This document shows, piece by piece, positions 34,430 to 42,755 of a stretch of 64,000 bases of DNA. The stretch lies in assembly GCF_029382225.1 (NCBI RefSeq), contig NZ_JARLTC010000005.1, positions 1-64,000 of the forward strand. The letters are read 5' to 3'. The position numbers were made by a program, and so were the translations under genes. The notes beneath the pieces were generated by a model. The model was not told the DNA's origin, ran no database searches, and saw nothing but the letters and a program-made list of their open reading frames with translations. This DNA is from Spongiactinospora sp. TRM90649. GTDB taxonomy: Bacteria > Actinomycetota > Actinomycetes > Streptosporangiales > Streptosporangiaceae. Within the stretch, counting starts at the first letter, position 1. Each line of letters opens with the position of its first letter.

Positions 34430-35653
34430 ATGGAAGGACTGAAGGTCCTCGTCGCCGGGAAGAACGCGCCTGGCGACGACACCATCCGCGAACTGGCGAG
34501 CGCGCTGGTCGAGTGCGGCACCCAGCCGGTGCTCTCCTCCGGGGAGGAGATCCTCTCGGGGGCGCACGACGCCTTCGACCCCGACCTGCTGCTGCTGCAC
34601 GCCGAGCTGACCAAGAAAGAGGTCGGGTTCGTCAGGGACCGGTGGCAGCGGTCCTGCGACCCGCCGGGCGCGCTGCTGTTCTGCGGCCCCGACCACGTCA
34701 CCCTCGAACCCCACCTTGACCAAGGGCTCGACTACATCCTGCCGCCGTTCACCCCGGGGCTGGTGCGCAACCGCCTGACCTCGGGGTACGAACGGCGGCG
34801 CCTGGCCCGCGCGGTCGGCGACCTGGAACCGTCGCTCGACCTGCTGCTGCACGAGCGGGACCTGCGGATCGGGCGGCGGATCCAGGAGGGCTTCCTGCCC
34901 GCCGAGCTACCCTGCCCCACCGGCTGGGAGGTGGCCGCCCGCTTCGAACCGGCCAGGGAGGTCTCCGGCGACTTCTACGACGGATTCTCCATGGCGAACG
35001 GACGGCGGGCGGCCTTCCTCGTCGCCGACGTGTGCGACAAGGGCATCGGCTCGGCCCTGTTCATGGCGCTGATGCGGACCCTGCTGCGGCACTCGGCGGA
35101 GAACTGGTGGACCGGCGCGCTCGCGCCGTTCCTGCTGCCCGGACGGCAGGGCTTCCTCGGCTCGCCCGGCATCGGCGCGGTGCCGCTGCTCGCCGCGGTG
35201 CGCGGCACCAACCACTACCTCACCACCCACCATCTCAGTCAGGCGTACTTCGTGACGCTGTTCTTCTGCGTCACCGATCCCGCCACCGGCCGGATCCTCT
35301 ATATCAACGGGGGCCACAATCCGCCGATCCTGCAGCGCGCGTCCGGCGGGCACCGCCTGTTGCGGGCGACCGGCCCCGCCGTCGGGCTCTGGTCCGACGC
35401 CGTCTTCACCATCGCCGCCGGCACGCTGGGCCCGGCCGACACGCTGTTCATGTACACCGACGGGGTGACCGAGGCCCGTAACGAGGAGGGCGAGCTGTTC
35501 GGCCTGCCCCGCCTGGTCAATCTGCTGGACGGCATGTCCGGCGCACCCGCCGAGGAGGTGGTGACCCAGGTGCTGGCCGAGGTCCGGGCGCACACGGGGA
35601 GGGCACCCCAGTCCGACGACATCACCATGCTCGTCCTGCGAAGGTGTCCATAG
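34430..35653 (+). CDS. PP2C (SpoIIE/RsbU-type) phosphatase with degenerate receiver-like domain
   Basis: 407 residues. The first 120 look like a receiver fold (LKVLVAGKNAPGDD, DLLLLHAELTKK), but a clear phospho-acceptor motif is not preserved. A helical linker (about 125-155) leads to a PP2C domain: RIQEGFLP, VSGDFYDGF, VADVCDKGIGSALFM, INGGHNPP, FMYTDGVTEARN and SDDITMLVL. It should dephosphorylate the nearby STAS protein. The N-terminal domain may sense by protein contact rather than phosphorylation. It is closely followed by the ParA-like gene. Confidence 0.87.
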   Translation: MEGLKVLVAGKNAPGDDTIRELASALVECGTQPVLSSGEEILSGAHDAFDPDLLLLHAELTKKEVGFVRDRWQRSCDPPGALLFCGPDHVTLEPHLDQGLDYILPPFTPGLVRNRLTSGYERRRLARAVGDLEPSLDLLLHERDLRIGRRIQEGFLPAELPCPTGWEVAARFEPAREVSGDFYDGFSMANGRRAAFLVADVCDKGIGSALFMALMRTLLRHSAENWWTGALAPFLLPGRQGFLGSPGIGAVPLLAAVRGTNHYLTTHHLSQAYFVTLFFCVTDPATGRILYINGGHNPPILQRASGGHRLLRATGPAVGLWSDAVFTIAAGTLGPADTLFMYTDGVTEARNEEGELFGLPRLVNLLDGMSGAPAEEVVTQVLAEVRAHTGRAPQSDDITMLVLRRCP

Positions 35654-35656
35654 ACC

Positions 35657-36409
35657 GTGGGGCGGCGTCAGGCACCGATCGTGGCCGTGTCCTCACCGCA
35701 CGGCGGAACCGGGAAGACGTCCCTGGTGGTGAACCTCGCGTCCGTCTCGCTCGCGCGGGGCAGGCGCGTGGCGGTGGTGGACACCGCGATGCAGTCCCCA
35801 GGCCTGAGCGCCGCGCTGGGGCTGACCGTGCCCAGGTCCCTGGCCGACTACCTGTGCGGGACCTGCGACATCGCCGAGGCGGTGCGGCACCACCGGGGCG
35901 CGGGCGGCGCTGAGGGGGCGATGTTCGTCGTGGCGGCCTGCCGCGACCGCGAGGACGCGGCGGCCGCGCTGGTCGGGGGGTACGACCCGGGGCTGCTGGT
36001 GGAGGGCTGTCACCGGCTAGTGGACCTGCTGGACCTCGACCTGCTGCTGCTGGACACTCCGCCGGGGCTGAACACCGAGGCGCTGGTCAGCACCGGCATC
36101 GCCGACACGATCGTGCACGTGGACCGGGTGCGCGGGCTGCGCTCGGCGCTGGGCGCGCCGACCGCGACGACGTCGTCGTTCCGGCTGGTCGTCAACATGG
36201 TGCCGGCCACGGTGCCGGAGCCGGACGTCAGGGAGGACGTGCGCGCGGTGTACGGGGGCGTTCCGCCGCTGACCATCCTGCCGTACGTGCCGGAGCTCGC
36301 GGCGAGCGCGGGGGTGTTCGTGGAAACGCATCCCGGGCACGACGTGTCGGCCCGGATCCGGGCCCTGGCCCGCACCGTCCCAGGTGCGCACGGGATGCGA
36401 ACCGTGTAA
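35657..36409 (+). CDS. ParA/MinD-like P-loop ATPase with altered Walker A
   Basis: 250 residues. The deviant Walker A reads SPHGGTGKTSL, lacking the signature first Lys of KGGxGKT proteins (His instead); the switch II/Walker B area is LLLLDTPPGLNTEAL. Such ATPases position cargo or relay signals; losing the signature Lys may change dimer-dependent hydrolysis. The GTG start is three bases after the PP2C stop, so it is part of the partner-switch operon, where it may anchor or localise the regulators. It is the last gene of the cluster. Confidence 0.75.
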   Translation: MGRRQAPIVAVSSPHGGTGKTSLVVNLASVSLARGRRVAVVDTAMQSPGLSAALGLTVPRSLADYLCGTCDIAEAVRHHRGAGGAEGAMFVVAACRDREDAAAALVGGYDPGLLVEGCHRLVDLLDLDLLLLDTPPGLNTEALVSTGIADTIVHVDRVRGLRSALGAPTATTSSFRLVVNMVPATVPEPDVREDVRAVYGGVPPLTILPYVPELAASAGVFVETHPGHDVSARIRALARTVPGAHGMRTV

Positions 36410-36987
36410 AAATACTCACTTCTCCGGGTCACCGGAAGATGGTCGCCGACCGGCGCTCCGGCAGAAAAAACAGGTAAATGGCCGCCTTTATTTAGGAAGT
36501 CATACAGTTCCCGCCGCAACGAAATCACCAGCGGTGACGGCCGGTCCCCCAGAGTGGCCATACCGGGCAGAGGGGCCGGCGTATGCGCTCGGTTTGCGGC
36601 GGTGTATCTGTCGGCGTATGCGGAGAAACCCAAGGCAGATGGGCCGCGGCGGCGCCGGGGTGAACTCTGGGCGGCCAATGAAATGCCATGTGCCGAGCGG
36701 CTCGCGACCCCTTGATTAACGGTCGGGTACTTTATCTCCGCCCTACAGTATTTTATCGGACGAACCCCACCTAACCGGACCCGGTGTGGTTGACTGATCG
36801 TTCTCCAACCATCTGGACATATAGCCAGAAGCACGTATTTTTGATTATATCTATAAGCAAGACCGGTCGCAGCGCGTCAGCGGGGGGAGGTGGCGCCGGG
36901 CCCTCGGTGAGCCTTCTGCGTTTTTCTTCCCAGGTACGGCCATGCTCGACCCCCCGGCGCGGCAGTTGAGGAAAGGAGGACAGAAGT
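36410..36987. other. Long non-coding leader, relatively AT-rich
   Basis: 578 bases with no convincing gene on either strand. Parts, especially 36710-36870, are richer in A+T than the surroundings. CGGCGTATGCG occurs twice (36577-36587, 36612-36622), 35 bp apart. A TTGACT is present at 36790-36795 without a well-placed -10. The final 16 bases before the transposase-like gene contain a strong AAAGGAGG. I see no inverted terminal repeat. The composition change suggests acquired DNA or a regulatory leader. Confidence 0.5.
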
Positions 36988-38289
36988 GTGCAGTGGAACA
37001 ATCAGGAACACGGCGCCTCAGAGCCGTCGTCGCAGATCGCCCGCCAGCTTCGCGAAGACTCTCTGCAAGAGTTCTGTGAAGAACTTTTCGCACCGTTGAG
37101 CAGGCGGGATCAACGCCGATGGGGATGGATGTACGTCCGCGGGTTACTACTGTCCGCGGGTCGCAAGTCGATGCGCAACATCGCCGCGACAGCCCATCAA
37201 CCGGCGTCCCAGCAGAATCTACAGCAGTTCGTGAGCAAATCGACCTGGGACTGGCAGGAAGTGCGCCAGCGGCTGGCCAGGGTGCTCTGCAGGCATCTGA
37301 AAGCCACCGCGTGGGTGCTCTCACCTCTTGTCATTCCAAAGTCAGGAAACAACACAGTGGGAGTGGACACACAATTCGTCTCCCACTTGGGCCGGCTGGT
37401 CAACTGCCAGCAGGCCCTCGGCGTCTGGTTCGTCAAACCGGGTGTGAGCTGCCCCATGGACTGGCGGCTGATCCTTCCGACGAGCTGGACGGACGACCCG
37501 ATACGCCGGCGTCGCGCCGCCATTCCGGTGGAGGTCAAGAACGCTCCGGCGTGGGAGCACGGGGTCGACGCGCTGATCACCATGATCAACGACTGGGGAC
37601 TGCCGATGCGCCCGGCGGTGATGGACGTGAGGCAGGCCGACGCCGCGGAGATCATCGGGGAGCTACAGCGGCTGCACATGCCGTTCATCGTGCGGGTCAA
37701 CCGGGCGGCGCGGTTCGTAAGGGCGAGACGAACCGGGCCGCGCAAGGGCGGCGAGGACGAGTACACGGCCGACTCCCTGGCCAGGATCCTGAAAGGCCAG
37801 CGGAGAGTGGTGCAGTGGCACGACGGCGAGCGCGGCGGCCATCAGGGCGTCCTCGCGGCCGCGATCCACGTCAACCTGCCGGAGGCCGAGCTCGGCGTGA
37901 GCGATCCGGACAACGTGTTCGTCCCGATCGGGATGGACATGCCACCCATGCAGCGCGCACTGGTGCTGATCGCGGAGTGGCGTGACTCCGTCCAGGGCAA
38001 GCCGGCCTTCTGGGTGTCCAACATCACCAGCGCGTCGGTGCCCACCCTGCTGGGCTGCGCGAACCTGACCCGCCAGGTTTACCGGGACCAGGAGCAGATC
38101 AGCAGGCGCATCGGGTTGTACGACTTCGAAGGACGGTCGTTCGGCGGATGGCACCGGCACGTGACGCTGGTGTCGGCGGCGCACGCCTACATCTCACTGA
38201 ACCGCCTGAACGGTTCATTCAACGGAACATCGGAAGCGAAAGGCGAAATCATGACAAGGCACCGTGAATCTCCATGGCAGGAAGTCTGA
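36988..38289 (+). CDS. IS701-like transposase relative, probably inactive and domesticated
   Basis: 433 residues, collinear with IS701-family DDE transposases (NIAATAHQPASQQNLQQFV, NCQQALGVWFV, CPMDWRLILPTSW). Where active members have VDDTGFPK, this protein reads WVLSPLVIPKSG, so the first catalytic Asp pair (residues about 111-112) is absent; a later Asp remains in AVMDVRQAD (D213). The frame is intact with an ideal AAAGGAGG before the GTG, so it appears maintained as a gene. No terminal inverted repeats or target duplications are seen. A DNA-binding or regulatory role for a domesticated transposase is my inference. Confidence 0.75.
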   Translation: MQWNNQEHGASEPSSQIARQLREDSLQEFCEELFAPLSRRDQRRWGWMYVRGLLLSAGRKSMRNIAATAHQPASQQNLQQFVSKSTWDWQEVRQRLARVLCRHLKATAWVLSPLVIPKSGNNTVGVDTQFVSHLGRLVNCQQALGVWFVKPGVSCPMDWRLILPTSWTDDPIRRRRAAIPVEVKNAPAWEHGVDALITMINDWGLPMRPAVMDVRQADAAEIIGELQRLHMPFIVRVNRAARFVRARRTGPRKGGEDEYTADSLARILKGQRRVVQWHDGERGGHQGVLAAAIHVNLPEAELGVSDPDNVFVPIGMDMPPMQRALVLIAEWRDSVQGKPAFWVSNITSASVPTLLGCANLTRQVYRDQEQISRRIGLYDFEGRSFGGWHRHVTLVSAAHAYISLNRLNGSFNGTSEAKGEIMTRHRESPWQEV

Positions 38290-38353
38290 CCTGAGCTGGA
38301 CCGACCTCACCAAGTGCCGTCGCGACACTAGGCAGTGCCGCGATGCCCGGACT

Positions 38354-38378
38354 ACCGTAAACCCGTATTTACTACGGT
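38354..38378. promoter_or_regulatory. Inverted repeat upstream of the CDGSH-globin gene
   Basis: ACCGTA (38354-38359) and TACGGT (38373-38378) form an inverted repeat around a short A/T-rich core, 50 bp before the start of the CDGSH-globin gene. It could be an operator for a redox or nitric-oxide responsive regulator. The arms are only 6 bp, so chance cannot be excluded. Confidence 0.4.
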
Positions 38379-38428
38379 TAGCCGTCCCCGTCGGCGGACG
38401 TCAGGTCGCGATCGATCGAGGTTACGTT

Positions 38429-40213
38429 ATGACGGACAATAGCCTGGGCTCGTTGCTGCGAAATGCGACGCGGCTGGCACGGGAATTCGAGGGCGCGCGA
38501 GACGCGGAGCCGTGGACACGCTGCGGCCACCGGCTTCGCGAGAGTGTGATCCGCCCGCTCGCGAAGATCGTGCAATTGGAAGACGGCGCCCCCGCGGACG
38601 CCGGGCAGGATCAACCGGACGACTCCCGGGCGGGCGGGTGGGGTCGCCTATGGAGCCTGACCAGGGCCGCCACCGAAGAGCGTGTCCGCCGGGGCGCGAG
38701 CGCCCCGGCCGAACTGCTGGAGGCGGTCGCCGCCCTGCAGGAGGTCTCCCTCGTCGTCGCGGGTGACGAGGCGGAGACTCGGCTCGCGGAACTGCGCGAG
38801 CTGCAGGAGGGCCTGGAGCCCGGCATCGAGGTGGCCACCGACGGACCCTACCTGGTGACCAACGTCTCGGCCGTGTGCGACTGGCTGGGACGTCCGATCA
38901 CCGCGGGGCCGCAGGTGGCGCTGTGCCGGTGCGGCGCCTCGGAGCTGAAACCGTTCTGTGACGGGAGCCACGAGCGGGTCGGCTTCTCCGGTGCCAAGGA
39001 TCCCAAGCGGATCCCCGACCAGCGGGACTCCTACGCGGGTGTCAACGTGACCGTGCTCGACAACCGGGGCGTCTGCGCGCACTCCGGATTCTGTACCGAC
39101 CGGCTTTCCACGGTGTTCCACGTGGGGCAGGAGCCGTTCGTGACACCCAGCGGCGGGCGCCTGGACGAGATCGTCCAGGCGACCCGCAACTGCCCGTCGG
39201 GGGCGCTGAGCTTCGCCATCGGCGGTGTCGAGCAGCGCGGGACCGTCGACTGGGTCCGGGGGCCCGCCATCGAGGTCTCCAAGGACGGGCCGTACCGGAT
39301 CACCGGCGGCATAGCGCTGAGCGGTCAGGGAGGCGCGGACTCCGAGCGCAACGAGGGCGCCTCGCTGGAGCACTACAGTCTCTGCCGGTGCGGCCACTCG
39401 CAGAACAAGCCGTTCTGCAGTGGCATGCACTGGTACGCCGGGTTCCACGACCCGGTGGACGACCCCGACCACGAGCCCACGCTCTTCGAGTGGGCGGGCG
39501 GGCTGCCCGCGCTCACCCGGATGACCCGCCTGTTCTACGAGAAGTTCGTGCCGGAGGACCCCCTCATCGGCCCGCTGTTCGCCAGCATGCGGCCCGACCA
39601 TCCGATCAGGGTGGCCAGGTGGCTGGGCGAGGTCTTCGGCGGGCCGCCGGCGTACAGCGGCAACTACGGCGGGTACGACCGGATGATCTCCCAGCACCTC
39701 GGCAGGCAACTGCGCGAGGAGCAGCGGGCCCGCTGGGTGGCCCTGATGGCCAAGGCCGCCGAGCAGGCCGGACTGCCGGCCGACCCGGAGTTCCGCGCGG
39801 CCTTCATCGCCTACCTGGAATGGGGTTCCCGGATCGCGCTGGAGAACTCCCAGAGCGGGGCCAAGCCCCCGGAGCGCATGCCGGTGCCCCGCTGGTGGTG
39901 GGTCTGCAACGCGACCCCGGGCGCCCGGATCTCGGCGCTCGCCGAGGTCCAGGAACCGGAGAAGGTGACCGTCACATTACCGGCCGAGGACGAGCCGGTG
40001 TCCTTCGCGGCGCACGTCAAACCGCTCTTCCGCGCGCAGGACAGGAATTCCATGCGATTCGCGTTCGACCTGTGGGCCCACGAGGACGTGAAAACCCACT
40101 CGGCGGAAATCCTGGCCCGGTTGAGCAACGGTTCCATGCCGTGCGACGGCGGCTGGTCACCGGACTGGATCGCGGTTTTCCGCCGGTGGGTCGAATCAGA
40201 TATGCCGGAATAG
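38429..40213 (+). CDS. CDGSH-ferredoxin-CDGSH-truncated globin fusion protein
   Basis: 594 residues. A helical N-terminal region (about 1-130, related to ferritin-like VioB-type helices or unknown) is followed by a CDGSH [2Fe-2S] site (C166, C168, C177, H181), a divergent ferredoxin-type segment (C216, C222, C255) and a second CDGSH-like site written CSGMH (C319, C321, C330, H334). A group II truncated haemoglobin follows (about 355-475; H423 is a likely proximal ligand), then a C-terminal domain (about 525-594). It could relay electrons to heme for NO or oxygen chemistry. GAGG precedes the ATG. Confidence 0.85.
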   Translation: MTDNSLGSLLRNATRLAREFEGARDAEPWTRCGHRLRESVIRPLAKIVQLEDGAPADAGQDQPDDSRAGGWGRLWSLTRAATEERVRRGASAPAELLEAVAALQEVSLVVAGDEAETRLAELRELQEGLEPGIEVATDGPYLVTNVSAVCDWLGRPITAGPQVALCRCGASELKPFCDGSHERVGFSGAKDPKRIPDQRDSYAGVNVTVLDNRGVCAHSGFCTDRLSTVFHVGQEPFVTPSGGRLDEIVQATRNCPSGALSFAIGGVEQRGTVDWVRGPAIEVSKDGPYRITGGIALSGQGGADSERNEGASLEHYSLCRCGHSQNKPFCSGMHWYAGFHDPVDDPDHEPTLFEWAGGLPALTRMTRLFYEKFVPEDPLIGPLFASMRPDHPIRVARWLGEVFGGPPAYSGNYGGYDRMISQHLGRQLREEQRARWVALMAKAAEQAGLPADPEFRAAFIAYLEWGSRIALENSQSGAKPPERMPVPRWWWVCNATPGARISALAEVQEPEKVTVTLPAEDEPVSFAAHVKPLFRAQDRNSMRFAFDLWAHEDVKTHSAEILARLSNGSMPCDGGWSPDWIAVFRRWVESDMPE

Positions 40214-40226
40214 CGGATACGGCGGG

Positions 40227-40658
40227 CTAGAACCCGCGCACACGCGTCAGGCGTACCCGGGCGAGCACCGGGTACGCCTCGACGAACTTCGCGGCGTCAC
40301 CGACGATCCGGGCGATTCCCGCGCTGTACTTCTCCAGATAATCGGTGTGCGTGGTCAGGCTCGCCCGTTCGTCGAGCAGTTCGGCGTCGCCGGTCATCAC
40401 CACGATGTCCTGTCCGCCGGAGCTGTCGAAGTTGAGCGATACCCTAGGGTTCCGCCTAATGTTCACCAGCCGTTTGGCGGCCGGTCGGTTGTAGATGAGG
40501 AGGCTTTCCGCGCCGTCCCACAGGAACCAGACGGGATTGGGCTGCGGCGTGTTATCGCCGGCCACCGTGGTGAGCCATACGACGGTGTCTTCGGTAAGCC
40601 TTTTCCGGACCCGCGCACCGAAGGGCGTGGATTGTTCGGGAATCACTTCTTCAGCCAT
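40227..40658 (-). CDS. F420-dependent pyridoxamine-5'-phosphate-oxidase-like protein
   Basis: 143 residues with the split beta-barrel fold. Hallmarks are VVWLTTVAGDNTPQPNPVWFLW, YNRPAAKRLVNIRRNPRVSL and DIVVMTGDAELLD. This subgroup in actinobacteria commonly binds F420 and reduces quinones, biliverdin or similar compounds. It is convergent with the CDGSH-globin gene with a 13-bp gap and has no operon partner. FMN binding is the alternative. Confidence 0.85.
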   Translation of the reverse strand: MAEEVIPEQSTPFGARVRKRLTEDTVVWLTTVAGDNTPQPNPVWFLWDGAESLLIYNRPAAKRLVNIRRNPRVSLNFDSSGGQDIVVMTGDAELLDERASLTTHTDYLEKYSAGIARIVGDAAKFVEAYPVLARVRLTRVRGF

Positions 40659-40781
40659 TCCGCAATCATATGCCTGGCCACTCGGCCACGGGTCCGTACC
40701 GCGAAAAGGATGCCCGGCCGCTTTAAACGCGCCTACGCACGGTACACAGAGGATGACGCGGACGAACCCCCGGAGGTGTCC

Positions 40782-41273
40782 ATGACGGAATCCTCACCCG
40801 GAGGCGGCACCGACAGTGCCGACAGTGCCGCCAGTGCCGCCAGTGCCGCCGATACCGCCGGTACCGCCGGTACCGCCGGTATCGGCCGTGCCCGCTGGGC
40901 GCGGTTCGCCCGCCATTTCGCCGAGACGCTCGCCGCGATGCTCGTGGGAATGCTGGTCCTGGGCACCGCGCTGCGCGTCCTGCTGGCCGCCCTCGGGCTG
41001 GAGTACTCGCGCGCCGCGCACCCGGAGGCCGCCTACGCCGAGATGGCGGGCGCCATGGCCGCCGGGATGGCCGCGTGGATGCGCCTGCGCGGCCACGGCC
41101 GGACGGTGACCCTGACCATGACGGCGGCGATGTTCGCCCCCGCAGTGGTGCTGTTCCCGTTGACGTGGCTGGGCGTGCTCAGCGGCACTGCGCTGGCCAC
41201 CGCCGCGCACGCCGCGATGCCCCCCGTGATGCTCCTGGTCATGCTCCGGCACCGGGCGGAGTTCCTGAGCTGA
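40782..41273 (+). CDS. Small membrane protein with low-complexity N-terminus
   Basis: 163 residues. Residues 1-35 are a Ser/Ala/Asp/Gly/Thr repeat with no fold expected; the rest holds about four hydrophobic helices (ETLAAMLVGMLVLGTALRVL, YAEMAGAMAAGMAAWM, a segment ending LFPLTWLGV, AAMPPVMLLVML). GGAGG lies five bases before the ATG. I do not recognise a named family. It could be an integral membrane protein of stress or envelope function; no operon partner is evident. Confidence 0.65.
   Translation: MTESSPGGGTDSADSAASAASAADTAGTAGTAGIGRARWARFARHFAETLAAMLVGMLVLGTALRVLLAALGLEYSRAAHPEAAYAEMAGAMAAGMAAWMRLRGHGRTVTLTMTAAMFAPAVVLFPLTWLGVLSGTALATAAHAAMPPVMLLVMLRHRAEFLS
40812..40883 (+). repeat. 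9-bp coding tandem repeat (eight units)
   Basis: Eight 9-bp units grade from GACAGTGCC through GCCAGTGCC to GCCGGTACC and encode the tripeptides DSA, ASA and AGT in the N-terminus of the small membrane protein. The gradual change suggests stepwise slippage; because units are a multiple of three, copy-number change keeps the frame. Confidence 0.85.
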
Positions 41274-41400
41274 GCGCCCGCCCCGCCGTACCGCACACTG
41301 GCGTAGGGGAAAACCATGGGGTTGACGGCGTTTGACACCACGCCTGACGATCGCCTCGAATCGGGCCTCCCGATCGGGCTCTCGACAGAATGGTGCTCCC

Positions 41401-42111
41401 ATGCGTCTGCTCACGCGCTGCGCCGTCGCCTGCGCGGCCACACTGCTGGCCGCCGCGATCAGCGGCCCGGCGCTGGCCGCCGCCCCGGCGGCGACCGATG
41501 TCCAGCCGCCGTCCGCCCCGACCGGGCTGTGGGAGTGCGCGGCCGACTGGGCCAACGCGGTGCCGTTCTGCTGGACCGCCTCCACCGACGACGTCGGGGT
41601 CGTCGGCTACGACATCTACATGCGGCAGGGCGATACGTTCGTGCTGCACGGCGGCTCCACGTACACCACCTACACGGCCACCAACCTGATCGCGGGCCAG
41701 TGGTACACGTTCTACGTGGTCGCCAAGGACGCGGCGGGCAACCGCAGCGCGCCCTCGGCCCTCTACACGGCCCGCGCCCAGGAGGGCCTGCCGGTGCCGC
41801 CGAACTGCCATGTCACCTACACCGGCACGAACCGGGGCCGCATCCTGAACGGTACCGTCAAGATCACCAACATCGGCGGTACCCCCGTGTCGGGCTGGAC
41901 GCTGCGCTTCACCTTCCCCGGCGACCAGCGGGTCAAGTCCGGATGGAACGGGATCTGGTCCCAGTCCGGGACGGCGGTCACCGTGAAGAACCTCCCGAGC
42001 CAGCCCGTGATCCGGCCCGGCCAGACGGTCACGACCGGCTTCACCGGGATCGGCTCGACCACCGGGCCCGCCGCGTTCACCCTCAACGGCGTCACCTGCG
42101 CCAGGGGCTGA
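41401..42111 (+). CDS. Secreted FnIII-CBM2 carbohydrate-binding protein
   Basis: 236 residues. A Sec signal peptide (about 1-27, ending GPALAAAPA), a fibronectin III domain (about 38-128, PSAPTGLWE, GYDIYM, YVVAKDAAGN) and a C-terminal CBM2 (about 136-236) with conserved tryptophans (SGWTLRFTFPG, KSGWNGIWSQSG) and a terminal Cys pair. CBM2 binds crystalline cellulose or chitin. No catalytic domain is present, so it acts as a non-catalytic binding or amorphogenic protein outside the cell. A strong terminator follows. Confidence 0.9.
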   Translation: MRLLTRCAVACAATLLAAAISGPALAAAPAATDVQPPSAPTGLWECAADWANAVPFCWTASTDDVGVVGYDIYMRQGDTFVLHGGSTYTTYTATNLIAGQWYTFYVVAKDAAGNRSAPSALYTARAQEGLPVPPNCHVTYTGTNRGRILNGTVKITNIGGTPVSGWTLRFTFPGDQRVKSGWNGIWSQSGTAVTVKNLPSQPVIRPGQTVTTGFTGIGSTTGPAAFTLNGVTCARG

Positions 42112-42131
42112 GCCGCCCCGCCGTCACGTGT

Positions 42132-42167
42132 GAAGGCTGATCCCGCCGGATCGGCCTTCCGCCTTTT
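42132..42167 (+). terminator. Rho-independent terminator after the CBM2 gene
   Basis: GAAGGCTGATCC (42132-42143) pairs with GGATCGGCCTTC (42148-42159): a 12-bp stem with one G-T wobble and a CGCC loop, followed by TTTT at 42164-42167. It lies 20 bp after the CBM2 gene stop. Confidence 0.85.
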
Positions 42168-42248
42168 CCCCGCAGGATGAAACCCTTGGGGCGGTGAATT
42201 CCGTAGTACCGCCTGTGGGCGCTTTCCGATGAGTCGTTACTCGCCGGC

Positions 42249-42755
42249 ATGGCGGCGGGCGAGACACAGGCCGCCGCGGCCTTCGTGCGCAGATACCAGG
42301 CCCGCGTCTTCGGCCTGGCCCGTGCCGTGCTCGGGGACGCCGCGGTCGCCGAGGAGGTCGCCCAGGAGGCGTTCGTCCGGGCCTGGCGGCACGCGGCGAT
42401 CTACGACGCCAGGCGCGGGAAGGTGTCCACCTGGCTGCTCACCATAACGCGCAACCTCGCCGTGGACGCCCTGCGGCTGCGCCGGGAGGACCCGGTCGAC
42501 CCACAGCGGCTCGTCTCCGAGCTGCTCGACCGTGAGCGCGGCGAGGACGCGCCACAGGACGTGGAGTTCGTCCGGCAGGCGCTCGGCTCCCTGCCGCGCG
42601 AGCAGGCGCGGGCGATCGCCCTGACCGTCTTCTACGGAATGACCGGCAAAGAGGTGGCGGCGCTCGAAGGCATACCGCTGGGCACGGCGAAGACACGGCT
42701 GCGGAGGGGGATGGCGAAGCTGCGCGAGCGGATGGAGGTGGCCGATGATGAGTGA
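42249..42755 (+). CDS. ECF-type RNA polymerase sigma factor
   Basis: 168 residues. Region 2 reads FVRRYQARVFGLARAVLGDAAVAEEVAQEAFVRAWRH; region 4 reads SLPREQARAIALTVFYGMTGKEVAALEGIPLGTAKTRLRRG. It directs transcription of an envelope or stress regulon. The in-frame bases before the ATG encode DESLLAG, a motif usual in this subgroup, yet no standard start codon lies upstream before a TAG at 42204. The true start may be a rare CTG at 42213, or the protein may be slightly short. Its end overlaps the anti-sigma gene. Confidence 0.87.
   Translation: MAAGETQAAAAFVRRYQARVFGLARAVLGDAAVAEEVAQEAFVRAWRHAAIYDARRGKVSTWLLTITRNLAVDALRLRREDPVDPQRLVSELLDRERGEDAPQDVEFVRQALGSLPREQARAIALTVFYGMTGKEVAALEGIPLGTAKTRLRRGMAKLRERMEVADDE

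Noticed and set aside
36384..36719. A 111-codon open frame after the ParA-like gene.
   Set aside because: No ribosome-binding site, it starts inside the previous gene, and its composition is unlike neighbouring proteins.
36988..38289. An active insertion sequence.
   Set aside because: Catalytic Asp pair missing, no terminal inverted repeats or target-site duplication seen, and no second copy in the window.
40812..40883. A regulatory minisatellite.
   Set aside because: The 9-bp units are in frame within a coding region and encode a repetitive peptide, so a coding slippage repeat explains them.
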